From Wyeomyia smithii (Eukaryota; Arthropoda; Insecta; Diptera; Culicidae): DNA of 64,000 nucleotides. Made by a program: the position numbers and the translations under genes. Below are positions 48,301 to 61,786 of this stretch, in pieces. The notes below the pieces were generated by a model. The model made no database searches. It had not been told where the DNA came from and saw only the letters and a program-made list of their open reading frames with translations. Numbering within the stretch: the first letter of the stretch is position 1; every line of letters begins with the position of its first letter. Location of the stretch: NCBI RefSeq assembly GCF_029784165.1, contig NC_073695.1, positions 11,383,786 to 11,447,785 of the forward strand. The letters are read 5' to 3'.

Positions 48301-48604
48301 GAAGCAATTTCAGCAAAGTTGATAGATGTGCACTCATATCTGATTCAAAATCAGATTTCCGACTTTTGCATTTCAAATATATTTTTTCTAATATATCTCC
48401 TTTTCATCGCATTATTCATCGAATTTTCTCTATTTTTCTCACTCGCTAAGTTTCTCTCTTTGCCTATTTCCCCATTTCTTTCACTCTTCTTTCTGTTTCT
48501 CTTAACCTTTCTCCAGTTCTTGCACAATAGTTCTCATTTTGCTCTCACTGCATTTCTGTCACTCTCCATCTTTTTTTTTGTCTTTTATCTTCCAAATTAA
48601 CTAA
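45325..48604. other. Intergenic region between tektin and the CT-rich block
   Basis: T-rich to AT-rich, with many short open frames rich in Phe, Leu and Tyr that reflect composition rather than coding. No domain or exon chain was found. It may contain long 3-prime UTR sequence or regulatory DNA. No repeats with clear ends were seen. Confidence 0.4.
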
Positions 48605-50660
<2,056 letters not shown>

Positions 50661-51866
50661 AATTTTTAAATACAAACTTTTCTTCTATTCAATCACCATG
50701 ATCGAATTTTCTTTCCCAAAATTTTTCAAATTCTGCTTCTCTTCTTCTGCTGTTTTGATGGATTTCTCACTCTCCTCAATGTTTCTCTCTCTTACAATCT
50801 CTAGCTCTCTTCACGCGTTTATATAATTTCATGTGTCATTATCTTTGTTTTGTTTACCTTTCTTTTTTCTCTTTTGCTGTTTTATAATAGGTATTCTGAT
50901 TTTTCTCGAATACTATTTTTTTATTGCCCTACTAATTTGAAAAATGTTCCACGAACTATCACTCAGTAGAAGAAATAATGAAAACCATAACTTAGTAACA
51001 TTACTGCGATTTCGAATATTTTGTGCCGAAATTTCAGTTAGGTTGAACCGAGATTTACAAAAATATTTGACAGCTGTCATTTTTTTAACCGAGCACTCAT
51101 TGTTGCTGTTCTCGGCAATAAAATTTGAAGTGTGTACGTTTCGTACGTTTTAAGAATATTTTTTATTCAGCTTATAATGTTTCTCTCTACTTGTTTCTCC
51201 TAATATCCATTTATCTGCCTAATATACTCTCTGAATTTTCTAACCCCTTACCTTAATCTGTGAAACAATAATAGAAAAAAAGAATGTTTGAGGCTTCTTC
51301 GATTTCAATTTCTTTACAACTCTGTCTTCTACATTATTTCCGGTTCCCCTCTCTTATTATTGCTCGTTTCTTTCTCTACTATTCTTGTTTTTGCTCAAAT
51401 AATTCAGCTTTTGCTTAATCTTTTTCTGGTCTTATTTTATCTGTTTCATTTTTTTCATTTATTTGCTTATTTTAACCTTTAATGCATTTTTACCAGAGCA
51501 AATGAATATCTACTAACTCGCCGTAAATTTGGATCTAATATAGATAAATGTGCTTTTTGAACTTATGTATCAAAAATTGTACTGAATTCTATTAATTAAG
51601 TTGAAAAATTGATTAAAAGTCCCGGAATATTCATTTTATTCGGTATTTTCATTTCTAGTCCAGTCTTTCAAGGTTTTATGCGACTATTTTATGTATACTT
51701 TTCGTAAAAATATTAATAATAATATTTTAGTCCGAAGTATTTGTCTGTAGTCATAGTCATTCAATGCTCAGTCGGTTCGAGGGGTTTAAAAATTCTATCC
51801 TTATAGGGTTCCGTTGAACATCATTCAACTTAACTGCAATTTTCTTGTAAGGCATTATTATACTCA
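50661..51866. other. S6K 3-prime flank
   Basis: T-rich, without recognised genes. A minus-strand AATAAA (TTTATT at 51635-51640) about 225 nt past the S6K stop is the nearest candidate poly-A signal; more distal ones exist. Confidence 0.45.
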
Positions 51867-54721
51867 CTATGAAATCGGTAACTCCGGATAAACTTCCATC
51901 ATTTCGTCCTGAGGGGAAGGCCGTGGCGCGAATGGCTGCAGATGGGCTGCCGTGTGTCGCGCATTCGTTGGATTACTGATCGGACCTGCCAAGAACTGCG
52001 TACTTCTCGCCGCGGATTGCTGGTGAGGTTGGGGTGGCTGATGGGGCTGCTGTTGCTGCTGCTGCTGCTGTTGGAACACCAGGTGGTGCGGCACCAACGA
52101 GTGATGATTACTGCTGTGTCCGGTAAGGGCAGACTGCGATCGTGGCATACTGAGCATCTGCTCGTCGGCTAGGGTAATTGCACCGTTCTCCACCAGCCGG
52201 TTGTTGGGTGCGTGCATGTTATGATGACTACTGTGACTGCTGATGTGGTGATGGGAGTGACCGTGGTGCGGGCGAGGCGTTCGCCGGGGCGAACGGGCCG
52301 TTACGACGCGAGGCTGCTGCATTTCTTCCAACACCGATGGTGCTACGTAGGTAAATCCCTGCAAATAGAAGGGAACCATTCTGAGTAACTGAAATATTCA
52401 AACCAAATCACTGTAACTCACCTGGAAGATAAGGTTGGCACTTTCGCTTAGCGTGGATTCATCAGGCGAGTCTACCGGTATTTGTTTGGTGAATTTGGTG
52501 TCAAACTGTGAAACATCATCCTCACTTCGCTGGAAGTATAATCGTTAATTACAATCATGATAACCCCTGCGAGCTAGACCATTAGCTTACCAGAACAGGC
52601 TTGATGGGTGGATCTAATCGCCTAGCTAGTACGTCATCCCAAATTACGTTTTTGAAGAATGGATGGGCACGAACGGCCTGTCCGTCTGTGGGACCACTTC
52701 CCAGACGTTGCGACACTTGGCGTTTCATAAGCCGGCGGATGAGATCGCGCGAGTCGGTTGCAAGGTAGGCAGGTATATTAAGCTTACCTTTCAGGATCGC
52801 ATCGATGGTGTTTTTGCGGTTATCTGCGGTGAACGGGGGCTGCAGAAGAATAATTTAGAATTTGTTACAAAGCGCTAGTTTCAACACGATTGGATACTAA
52901 CCATTCCCGTTAACATATCAAACATTAAAGCACCCAGTGACCACCAGTCTACAGCTTTACCGTGACCGCTTCGAGTTAAAATTTCCGGTGCCCTAGAAAC
53001 GTACAACAGTAACATTTAGACCGCATATATCACACATACACTCAGATATTTACATATACTCGATGGTACCGCAAAACGTGTGCGTCACAATTCCCTCCTG
53101 GATGTGTTCTTTGCAAAGGCCAAAGTCAGTAAGCTTGACGTGTCCCTGTGCATCCAGCAGTACATTCTCTGGCTTCAGGTCTCGATAGATGATACCAAGA
53201 TTGTGCAAATGCTCTAGCGCTAGGATGATTTCACACAGGTAAAAGCTAGTTGGAGAGAGGTACAGGTATTAAGTGCCAGCTTTTAAAGCTAATTTCCGCC
53301 TTCAACATACCAAGTGGTGTCCTCCAGGAAGATTCCTTCCCGTTCTAAATGCATAAACAGTTCACCGCCGCTAAGATACTCTAGGATTAAATACAATTTT
53401 CCACCTGTCTGGAAGGCGTACACTAATTCAACTATAAATGGATGCTGAAAAGACAGAAAAAAAAGTTTGTAATAACGTAGACATTGATGAAAAAACAAAG
53501 AAGATACTTACCCGCACAGCTTCCAGTATGTTTCGCTCCGCGCGTGTGTGGGCTGTGTCTTTTTGATTCCTAACTATCGAAGCCTTTTTCAGCACCTTCA
53601 TTGCAAAGTAGGAGTTCGAATCGGCACCGGTAGTTTTTCTAACCTGGAAAGGGTAATTGTCAAGTTAGTGTACTGTGTGCTTTCTTTTTGTCCAATTTTT
53701 ATTAAAAAAATAAAAAAAGTATATACTGACAGAGGGAAAAAAGTAAATTGAAAATCCAATGGAGGCGGACGGTTAATAGTCACATAATTGCGTCTACATA
53801 AAATTATCGATAGAGGAATAAAAACTTAAGCTGACCTAGATTTCAATAATTTAAGCGATTGAAGCAGAGTAATTGCAGGGACTTAATGGAACTCTAGTGT
53901 TAGCTGGATGACCGGTGGAGATGCATCAATTGAGATGAGAACCAGGATTGAGATATCTAGAAACACAGCAGCAAAAACGACCATCGTGTGTGTTGAGGCG
54001 TACGTCTGACGCCATCAGCACACTCATAGACCGGATAATTATAGCGTAAACGCGCGCGAATACGAGCAGGCGTTGTGCAATAATAAAATGCAGACTCTTC
54101 TATAATGGTGCCACGCGGAATGACCCACGAGCCCGGCTTGTTCGCAAGTTGCAGCGCGTGTCAGCCATGATTAGCACATTTAATATTAATCGAATTCCGA
54201 AGAAACCCGGCGCGGTGTTGTTCCTCCTTCGGTCGCTACCGAAGGGCAGATAATTTGTCCCGTTTTTTTGCTGAATGAATGAACGTATCCGAACGTGAAG
54301 TTGCGGCGTAGAACGTGATTCTAGCATGTATTGACTATATGAATTACGTGCGTTGTAGATGCTTTGTTAGCGTGAAGAGTATTTCCTCATTCTTCAGGTG
54401 AACTATTCTTGATATAATTTCAATAGGTTACGAGGTTTGTATAACTTTATGCAAAAAGGTTACGTGCTCCTGCTGGAAGCAATTTCTAAGTTTTATAATC
54501 AACGTGAGTGAGCCAGCTTCAGTTCAGAGTACAAAGATCTCGGAAAAACTTACTTGGAAGACTTTTCCGTAGCCACCCTTTCCAAGCACTTTTTTCAATT
54601 CGAAGTCCTGTGGGCCGAGCTTTATCCGGCCCGGGTTGACGATGTCTTCTGAGAGTGGTATAGTTTCTGAACCTTCTGCATCCAGGTTGCTGTGGATGTG
54701 GAGCTCTGGTTCCAGATCGAC
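51867..54721 (-). CDS. S6K: Ribosomal protein S6 kinase (p70 S6K), lacking first coding exon
   Basis: Eight exons join in frame on the minus strand: 54721-54554, 53643-53512, 53444-53311, 53245-53054, 52992-52902, 52839-52591, 52529-52422 and 52358-51867, giving 521 codons. This is an AGC kinase of the TOR pathway that phosphorylates ribosomal protein S6 and promotes growth; in mosquitoes TOR-S6K couples a blood meal to egg yolk production. Motifs: VDLEPEL and IKLGPQDFELKK, P-loop GKGGYGKV, lysine in YFAMKVLKK, IIYRDLKPENVLLD, DFG in LTDFGLCKEH, T-loop THTFCGTIEY, turn motif PVDSPDE, hydrophobic motif LIFQGFTYVAP. The tail has RSPRRTPR, a His-rich run and eight or nine Gln. The N-terminal 35-40 residues lie in an exon upstream that I could not find; the first intron seen is 910 nt, the others are 61-67. 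Confidence 0.96.
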
Positions 54722-56636
54722 CTGTGAAAATGGGAGAGAGGTGAAAAGAACGATTAGTGATTTGTTGAGTAAAATTATTATATCATGTTCAACTAAACTA
54801 AAGGTCCAGCGAGTCCTTGTAGACATGTGCAAGCGTGGGCAAGCTGAAAGTAGCGGCAAACATAATTCCCGATGCAGTGTTGCTTTCAGCCTGTAAAATA
54901 ATTTTATCGGCGCTACGCAGCATACTGAGGAAAGATTCCCACGCTAGTCACGTTACTCGAACCAGTCAAGCGGGCGAGAAGCGTGGGCGACAGTTTGTTT
55001 CGTTTGATGACGAAACCGCTATCCGCCACCGCAGAGATGACGTGTTACGAAACAATATTTCCTGCAAGAAACAGTAATCGAAAACCCCAGACTTCGTTGC
55101 GTTTGGAAATATTGATTTTTAGGGAAAGTTGGTGTTCTACCTCAACAATACATATATAATATTTTATTCCATCGAAATTTCGAATTCAGAAGCTTTTCCA
55201 CTGAAAGGCTTCATCAAATTCTGAACAATTGCTGGCTTCCTGGTGTACTACCAACAAGTTTCCGCCTTGACAACAGTGCAATAAATTTCGAGACGATCAA
55301 AAGCACTGGTGGCAGCCAGCCAATTCGGTCTGGAATTTGACATCGTGCTTATGCTGGGGCGTATATGAAAAGTGAAACATATTTATCTAAACATTCTTTT
55401 GTGTAGATTTCAGACACAATCGTGAAGGAAGTTGTTAGTGGCGAAAATCATAACCAGTGGGTCGGTCTGCTGCCAAATCTCATACCAACACGCCCCTCTT
55501 TCCGAGCGGTTGTTAGTTGAGTCATATTTTTCGCGCGTCGCGGGTTTACATACTCTAAATGTCACATGATCTTATCTTGATTTAATTAAAGTTCATGTTT
55601 GCAATTATACGTTGGCAGCTGAGTATTTAGCCATCACCTACCGGAAAAAGTTACATTTTCTTCAGCAACACAATTTTGTTTCTCGCTTAGTGATCTGACA
55701 AATCGAATCTTACATATCGAATAGATATTTACATGGGAATTATTTCACTGACAAGATTTATCTGAAACTTCTTCCCGCGAAATGGTGAAAAACTATTGTC
55801 ATTTATTTTAGTCTGTATGAACTATGAGGAAAAGCTCTTTACGGCCATAAATTTAATAACTCGAGCGTTTCTTCAACGAGATACTAAAGTCTATCGGTTA
55901 TGACTGCATTGCACAGCAAATGTTCCAAGAATACACTCTCGGAATTACACTAGCAGACGGACAGTTTTACAAAACAGTGAATCAAAAGTACAGGATGGAC
56001 TTGGAAAGATGGGAACGTAAAACGAAGTTTTTCGTAAAGCATAATTTAATTTCTCAGCAACTGAAGTAGTAACAATGAATTTTCCTCATCTGAGTACTAA
56101 TTCATAGTTTTGAGAAAAACACTTCGCAAATTCAAAACTTTCCGTTCTAATTGAACCTATTTGGGTCTATTAAGTATTAGGACTTTTGAAGATACGTAGA
56201 AAATAAACCATGAATCATGCAATAAGTAGAATAATATGAAATTTCAATGCATGCGAAGAAATAATACTGTTTTGCAGTACTGTGATTCAGATTGAGTCTT
56301 CAAAAAATACTTATTGCACAATCAAATGATTTTGAGGTACTAAGAAGCTAATTTATCTTGGTTGCAGATTGCCATTTACATAACATGGATGATTCTCGAT
56401 CTGTCGTTATCTCGGCAGCCTTTTTTACCATTTTCAGAACTCAACTTAAGAACATGTCAATTAAGAATCGACATAAGAACGAATCGATGGTAATTCCAAA
56501 CCTGTTGCAAGAAAAACATTGACATGAGACAGTCTGTCGTAATTATACGTCAACCTTGCGGTCGTGTCTTATAAACAACCTCTTCAACTATTTTAATTGA
56601 ACAAAAAAAAGTTAGATTTTTCTTTGATGCTTTTTT
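54722..56636. other. S6K upstream or first-intron DNA
   Basis: No conserved S6K N-terminal text was found on the minus strand here. Only short frames are present (80 codons at 54835 +). AT-rich and unremarkable. Confidence 0.4.
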
Positions 56637-56846
56637 AAACTTAAAATTTACTTTTGTAGATTTATCGGCTTAATCAGCTCGTGTATAGAAGCAAAAACGA
56701 TTTTTTGTTTCTTAATCCGACAGTTTCGGTGCCCTGTCGGATTAAGAAACAAAAAATCGTTTGTGCTTCTATACACGGACTGATTAAGCCGATAAATCTA
56801 CAAAATTAACCGCTACAGTCGACAAACAAACAAACTTAAAATTTAC
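56637..56846. repeat. Long hairpin insert flanked by 15-bp direct repeats
   Basis: 56652-56724 and 56735-56805 are almost perfect reverse complements (TTTTGTAGATTTATCGGCTT and ACGATTTTTTGTTTCTTAAT in the left arm), with a 10-base loop. A 26-base tail follows, and AAACTTAAAATTTAC is repeated exactly at 56637-56651 and 56832-56846. Arms of over 70 bp with only a few mismatches suggest a recent foldback insertion; the 15-bp duplication is longer than for most DNA transposons. Confidence 0.85.
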
Positions 56847-57245
56847 GTTTGCAATTTTGATCCAAACTTTTTGTTGTCTAAAAAAAATTCTGTAGTATTG
56901 AACATGCTTTTTTTTCATAGTTTTTTTTTTGCTGAAGAGTTACAAATAACTTAGAAAAACAGGCGTATTTTCTAAAACAAAATCAATTTCTATCGAGAAA
57001 TTCAATGCCGCCAGCTGAACCAAGCCGTTTATGGTAATATATGGTGAACAAACCACTTTTAGACAAGTTAGTGGTTTTATTGTGTCGTCATATACTTTCA
57101 GTTGTGTGAAAATATCTAGTTTTGTGCGAAATAATAGTCATTCGGCTGAAGCGCATCGAGAGTCTAAACAAGTTTATGAAAATGCTGCTCTAAGTGAAGC
57201 AACTTGTTCTGATTGATTCCGCCCTTTATAGACGATGTTGACGAC

Positions 57246-57364
57246 TGTAGGCCCGAATTTAGGGTGGGGTCAAAGGGAGCAAATGCCCCCAAAAGCCTCC
57301 CGATTCCTTTCAAAACGTTTCCTCTAAATGTTTTAAGAAAAGAAGCGCCTAAATCCGGTCTACA
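57246..57364. mobile_element. Possible short MITE with GCCCGAATTTAGG ends
   Basis: TGTAGGCCCGAATTTAGG (57246) and GCGCCTAAATCCGGTCTACA (57345-57364) are imperfect inverted repeats. TAGGCCCGAATTTAGGG-type ends are known from hAT-like MITEs in animals (from memory). No TSD could be matched. Confidence 0.45.
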
Positions 57365-57604
57365 AACGTGGAGATCCATGCCAAACGCAGGAACAGCCAT
57401 TAGGAGTTTTTTTCTGTTTCCTGTGACTTCCTCACTGCAACCAGTATCGTTGATCTACTGTGAGATATGCCCAGGTGTATGCTGTATTATCAGCATGTTT
57501 ATTATTTATTCGTGCTTGTCTGTAATGATTTTTACCTTTTTTTTACACGCTTAGTGCTCTACAATACCAAGCTTCGTTTCTCCTGCCTTACATCGCCAAT
57601 TATC

Positions 57605-57795
57605 GCCCCGGGAATGGGTTAAAGGAATGGTACGTGGTTAGGGAGCCTGAGAATAAACCCATGCTCAAGTGCTTTTCGACATCGAATGGCCTGATTCTAT
57701 TAAGATTTGAACCCACGACCGCTAGGCAAAGCGGACTCTGTAACTTTGCTATGCTCCTGGTATAAGGAGTTACCTGCCAAGCCCGTTCCAAGCGA
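57605..57795 (-). mobile_element. tRNA-derived SINE (family C), minus copy
   Basis: On the minus strand: TAGCAAAGTTACAGAGTC (box A-like) and GGGTTCAAATC (box B). ATAGAATCAGGCCATTCGAT and CATGGGTTTATTCTCAGGCT follow. A second, inverted copy sits about 430 bp away. Families A, B and C are unrelated beyond their tRNA-like heads. Confidence 0.7.
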
Positions 57796-58224
57796 TTGCA
57801 TGCTTTGGAAATGATTCAAAAACTAAGAAATTAAGTTCCTCATGATTAAAAGCCAAGAGAACGTTGTTTTTCGCTTGAGAGCAACTGCTTCAGCGGCAAA
57901 AAGGAAGGGCTATCTTCAACGCATCGGGACGGATATTCCATTTGATGGTACTGGCTAATCAGCGATTCTGCTCATATGAAGTCATGGCTTGGTTCGTGGA
58001 TAGTCTCAAAAGACGAACCCTTTTGTCGTAACGGTATTCGAGCTCTGCCAGAAAGATGGGACAAAGTTGTAGCTACCGGTAACTGTTTTTTTTTTCTCAA
58101 AATTAAATTGTATTTAAAAAAAACAGCTAGAACTTATTTGTGTACTTATTAATAAACATAAAAATATGCAGTATTTCTAACTAATACTTGTATTTCAGGT
58201 GCTTTTTTACAGATAAGCATTATA

Positions 58225-58375
58225 AGAAGAGTTTCGTAGCCGCAAGGTTACAGAGTCTGCTTTGACAAGCGGGTGGTCATAGGTTTGAATATTAGTAGAA
58301 TCAGGCCATTCGATATTAAAATGAATTAAGCATGGGTTTATTCACAGGCTCCTCCACTCGGAAACTTCTCTCCAG
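58225..58375 (+). mobile_element. tRNA-derived SINE (family C), plus copy
   Basis: CGTAGCCGCAAGGTTACAGA, a diverged box B (GGTTTGAATATT), then GTAGAATCAGGCCATTCGAT and CATGGGTTTATTCACAGGCT match the minus copy at 57605-57795. Confidence 0.68.
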
Positions 58376-59193
58376 ACTAGAAAATTTATATCTAAACCTC
58401 CGGAAATTTCATCCACCCATGTAACTCGTTTTAAGTAACGTGCTTGAGGCGATGATAAGGTCGATAAAGAAGATTACTACATAGTGAGTCTGGGTGAATA
58501 CAAGAACTATAACACGTAGCAGATAACATTTTAATAATAAGCGAACTTGCGAAAAAAAAGAGAAAAAAAAACACAAAAAGTGCGAACGACAAGAAACGTA
58601 TAGACAATACCACAAAGAATCAAAATTACTGGTCGCAGTGGAGTCCTCCATAGTTCATTTTCGCGTGTGAATTTTTCTTTAGACTCAAAAGTGATTCTCT
58701 GAAAGCGCGTAGCTGTTTCAGCATTGTATCCAGAAACGTCTAGCTGTATAGAAAAACTGTCTGAGAACGTTTTAAAAACGTTTTGTGAACAATATACAAA
58801 AAAAAAATTTTAAATTTAAAAAGCGTAGTTTTCCTTCATATTTTTGGACGTAGATTACGTCTTACGGTGACATATACAGGTTTTTTTACCTGTATGCCTG
58901 GAGGACACTGGGTTCTGTAATGCCACTGCGACATTCTTACTGATTGTCTTTTGTGTCGGGCCCCGATTGCTGTTCACAGGTTTCGGATTGCTCGTACTCA
59001 TTGATGGAGTAGAACTGTTTTGTTGTAAACCTGTACCCTAATTAGGTACAACATAGTTGATAAAACTAATGACTAATGACTAGGATTAGAGCTCCGTACT
59101 TGGTATGGAGTTAAAAGGTAACTTCCTAAGAAGTTGTAATTATACAGGGTTACTACACATCAAGAGCATCACGAAAGTAGTCCACTTTCAAAT
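58376..59193. other. Non-coding, nothing recognised
   Basis: AT-rich with poly-A runs. The minus strand of 58860-59040 reads open in one frame with a Ser/Asn/Pro-rich composition that might be a gag relic, but too little is present to assign. Confidence 0.35.
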
Positions 59194-59351
59194 AGGGATG
59201 GGCGAACGGCTCACGAGGCGTTCATATGAACCGGTTCTTAGAAAAGAGCGGAAAATCGAACGGTTCACGAAAATGAACCACGAGCCGTTCATATGAGTCG
59301 GTTCGGAACGGTGAGTGAGCGGGTCAGAGCCGCTCTTGCAAAAGAGTCGTT
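59194..59351. repeat. Palindrome-rich repeat built on GAACGGTTC/GTTCATATGA
   Basis: Starts GGGATGGGCGAACGGCTCAC. CGTTCATATGA occurs twice (59219 and 59287 areas), GAACGGTTCACGAAAATGAA once, and GAACCGGTTC or TCGGTTCGGAACGG alternate, so the sequence can fold in several ways. It resembles termini of dispersed insect DNA transposons, but no TIR/TSD pair was found. Confidence 0.55.
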
Positions 59352-61340
59352 TTGTGTCCCCCTCCTCCTACTTTTAAATGCTTGAAACTCAGTCAGTTTC
59401 CAATGAATTTTCTTAATTCTTACAGCAATAGATTGAAAAATTAGCTGTGCGTTTCCGACAAAATGCGGAAAATTGTGAATTTTTGATCCCGACTATTGTG
59501 CTATTGAAAAATGTACACCCTTGTTGAATGCATATTTTGACCAATCAGAGCTGAAACAAGGCGTTTTCCCCCAGCACAACCGGTGCTAAAGTATAAAGAC
59601 GATTCAACTTTATAACCAATCTGTTGTTGCTGTTGTTGTTTTTTCACTCTAGTCCAATACGCCTACGGAAGTTTAGCTCTCAGTAGTTACGTATAATAGC
59701 TAGCATGCAGAAATTTAGTTATCCTAGTATAACAGATTACTAAGCAAGAGGATGCTCGGCGCAGCAAGGCTTAGTAGGCGACTCATTCGATCGCAGCGTT
59801 CCACAGCAGACGGACTAACCGGCGAGCTGCAAAACTGCACAGCATCGCTGTACATGTCCGAACATGTTAGTGTTTTTGTCCGGGTCTGTCGAGTCACATT
59901 TGCTCCCAGCCATTTGACAACTGCTAATAGCTGTGAGCGTTCCGGTATTGTGTGTATGATCGTTATATCTAGTTTGCCTGCTTGCAGTGTGTGCGAAGCA
60001 GAGAGAAACACAAGAACTAGAATCATCCCATGTCATCGGTAAATGGCAATCCAAAATCAACGCTTCTCTTCAAGGTTAACAATCAATTGATAAAAAAAAT
60101 AGAGTTGAAAGAGAATTATTACTGAAATTTACCGTTTCACACCAGTACATTCCCAAACATAAGACAGACTATCGTAATCACCAAGAACTTTATTACTGCT
60201 GAACTTATGTACATAACTGAAATATGATTAGTTCTTAAAATGGTAAATGAATAAATGCTTTGAAACTTAACCTCCAAAAAATGTTTGCCTTGTATGTATG
60301 TTGAATACTAGACTTATTACCAACAATTTTGTAATAAGTGTCAAATAAATGTTGTGTGAACAAAAAAAATTGTAATAACTTCAAATTTCATCAACAATAA
60401 AAATAAGAAAAGAAAATGTTGGGACAGAACTAATAACGCTATAGAAAAATAGACGTCTTAAAAATTTCACAACAAATTTAAAATAATTACAAAAACTTTG
60501 AATTTTAGAAAATGAGTAGACTTTTTCCTTTGAAAAAAGTGTGCTGACAATTATTTTCACTCGCAATTAACCGGAAGCTGCTAAAGCGAATATAGTGATA
60601 TTTAAGTGCTTTATTTAATGCTTGGTTTTTATCTGAATTACAGTGCTCACTGGTCTCATACCAGTAAAATCAGCTGCAGACAAATTTCAAGCTTGCAATT
60701 GAAAAGCATAATCTTTTTTTTATGTTTATACCTTGGAGTCAGTTTGGGGTTATCGGCAATCAGGGGCCATTCCTAAACCACGGTGGTTATGGGAATAGAA
60801 CTCCTTTCTCCGTAGAAGATGGATTGCGAAAGAGTGGTGATAACTTTAGTGACCCAAACGGGAGCGTATTTTGAAAAGCGCATCAAATCCCTAAATTTGT
60901 TGAAAACAATGGTTTTTTTTAATGTTACGATCTTTATTATAAGGAATAACCACTAGAATTAAATACTGAGTTTGAGAATTTTGTTTGCTTGAAATTACTC
61001 TATCCCAAATGTTTTCGAAAAAAATTATAATAATAACAAATGAAAAATATATAGTGAAATTGTTGGTAAGAAAGCTACGGGCTTTTTAGATTCCAAGAAC
61101 TCTTGCTTATAATTTTCAGTGAAGGTAGAATTCTTCTACTGTATAATATACAATGTTATACTATGTCCACCGAAAGCATACAAAAATAAATATGGACTTG
61201 CGATGCCAATTGGATGATTGGAACATTTAAGTGCAACGAAATAGTTCTTGTACAATTACGGCCGGCTGTAGATGAGAATTCATATCTACTGAAACTGTTA
61301 TTGGTACATATGATTGTTACATTCTCAGGATGATATGATA
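59352..61340. other. Non-coding, nothing recognised
   Basis: 59720-60060 is more GC-rich and open on both strands (96-100 codons) without any motif I know. The remainder is strongly AT-rich. No RNA gene was seen. Confidence 0.35.
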
Positions 61341-61784
61341 CAGGTCGGACTCGATTATCCGGAACATCGAAAAAAATTTCATTCCGGAAAATCGAGTTTT
61401 CCGGATAATCGAATCACACAAAAACATACTGACATACTGATAAATACATACAACATAACATTTTGCGATTATCGAACATAAAATAAATATTTATTTTCTT
61501 TGTATTTCTTTTATAATGCAGTGGCGTAACCTGGAGTTATTTCTGAGGCGAAAAGGGGTAAAATCTTAAGAAGCAAAAATAAATTGGACATTGATTATTT
61601 TCACCTAATTCGAACATGTCTCAAACATGCCGGAAGTGACTTAAATGGTAACAAATATGCCAAAAGCGATGGTAAAGGCAAAATTTCGGAATAAAAATTG
61701 AAAACGGACACCAACAAAAAAAATTCGGACAATCGAGTCTGAAATTCCGGATAATCGAGTTTCCGGATAATCGAGTTTGACCTG
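61341..61784. mobile_element. Tc1/pogo-type MITE, 444 bp, TA target
   Basis: The ends CAGGTCGGACTCGATTATCC and GGATAATCGAGTTTGACCTG are a 23-bp inverted repeat with two mismatches, flanked by TA (61339-61340 and 61785-61786). Subterminal copies of TCCGGATAATCGAGT occur on both sides (61381-61410 and 61729-61760). There is no coding capacity: the 83-codon minus frame crosses its right end. Confidence 0.85.
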
Positions 61785-61786
61785 TA

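Noticed and set aside
59752..60042. Possible small gene of 96 codons
   Set aside because: Equally open on the opposite strand, with no motif, and therefore not distinguishable from chance.
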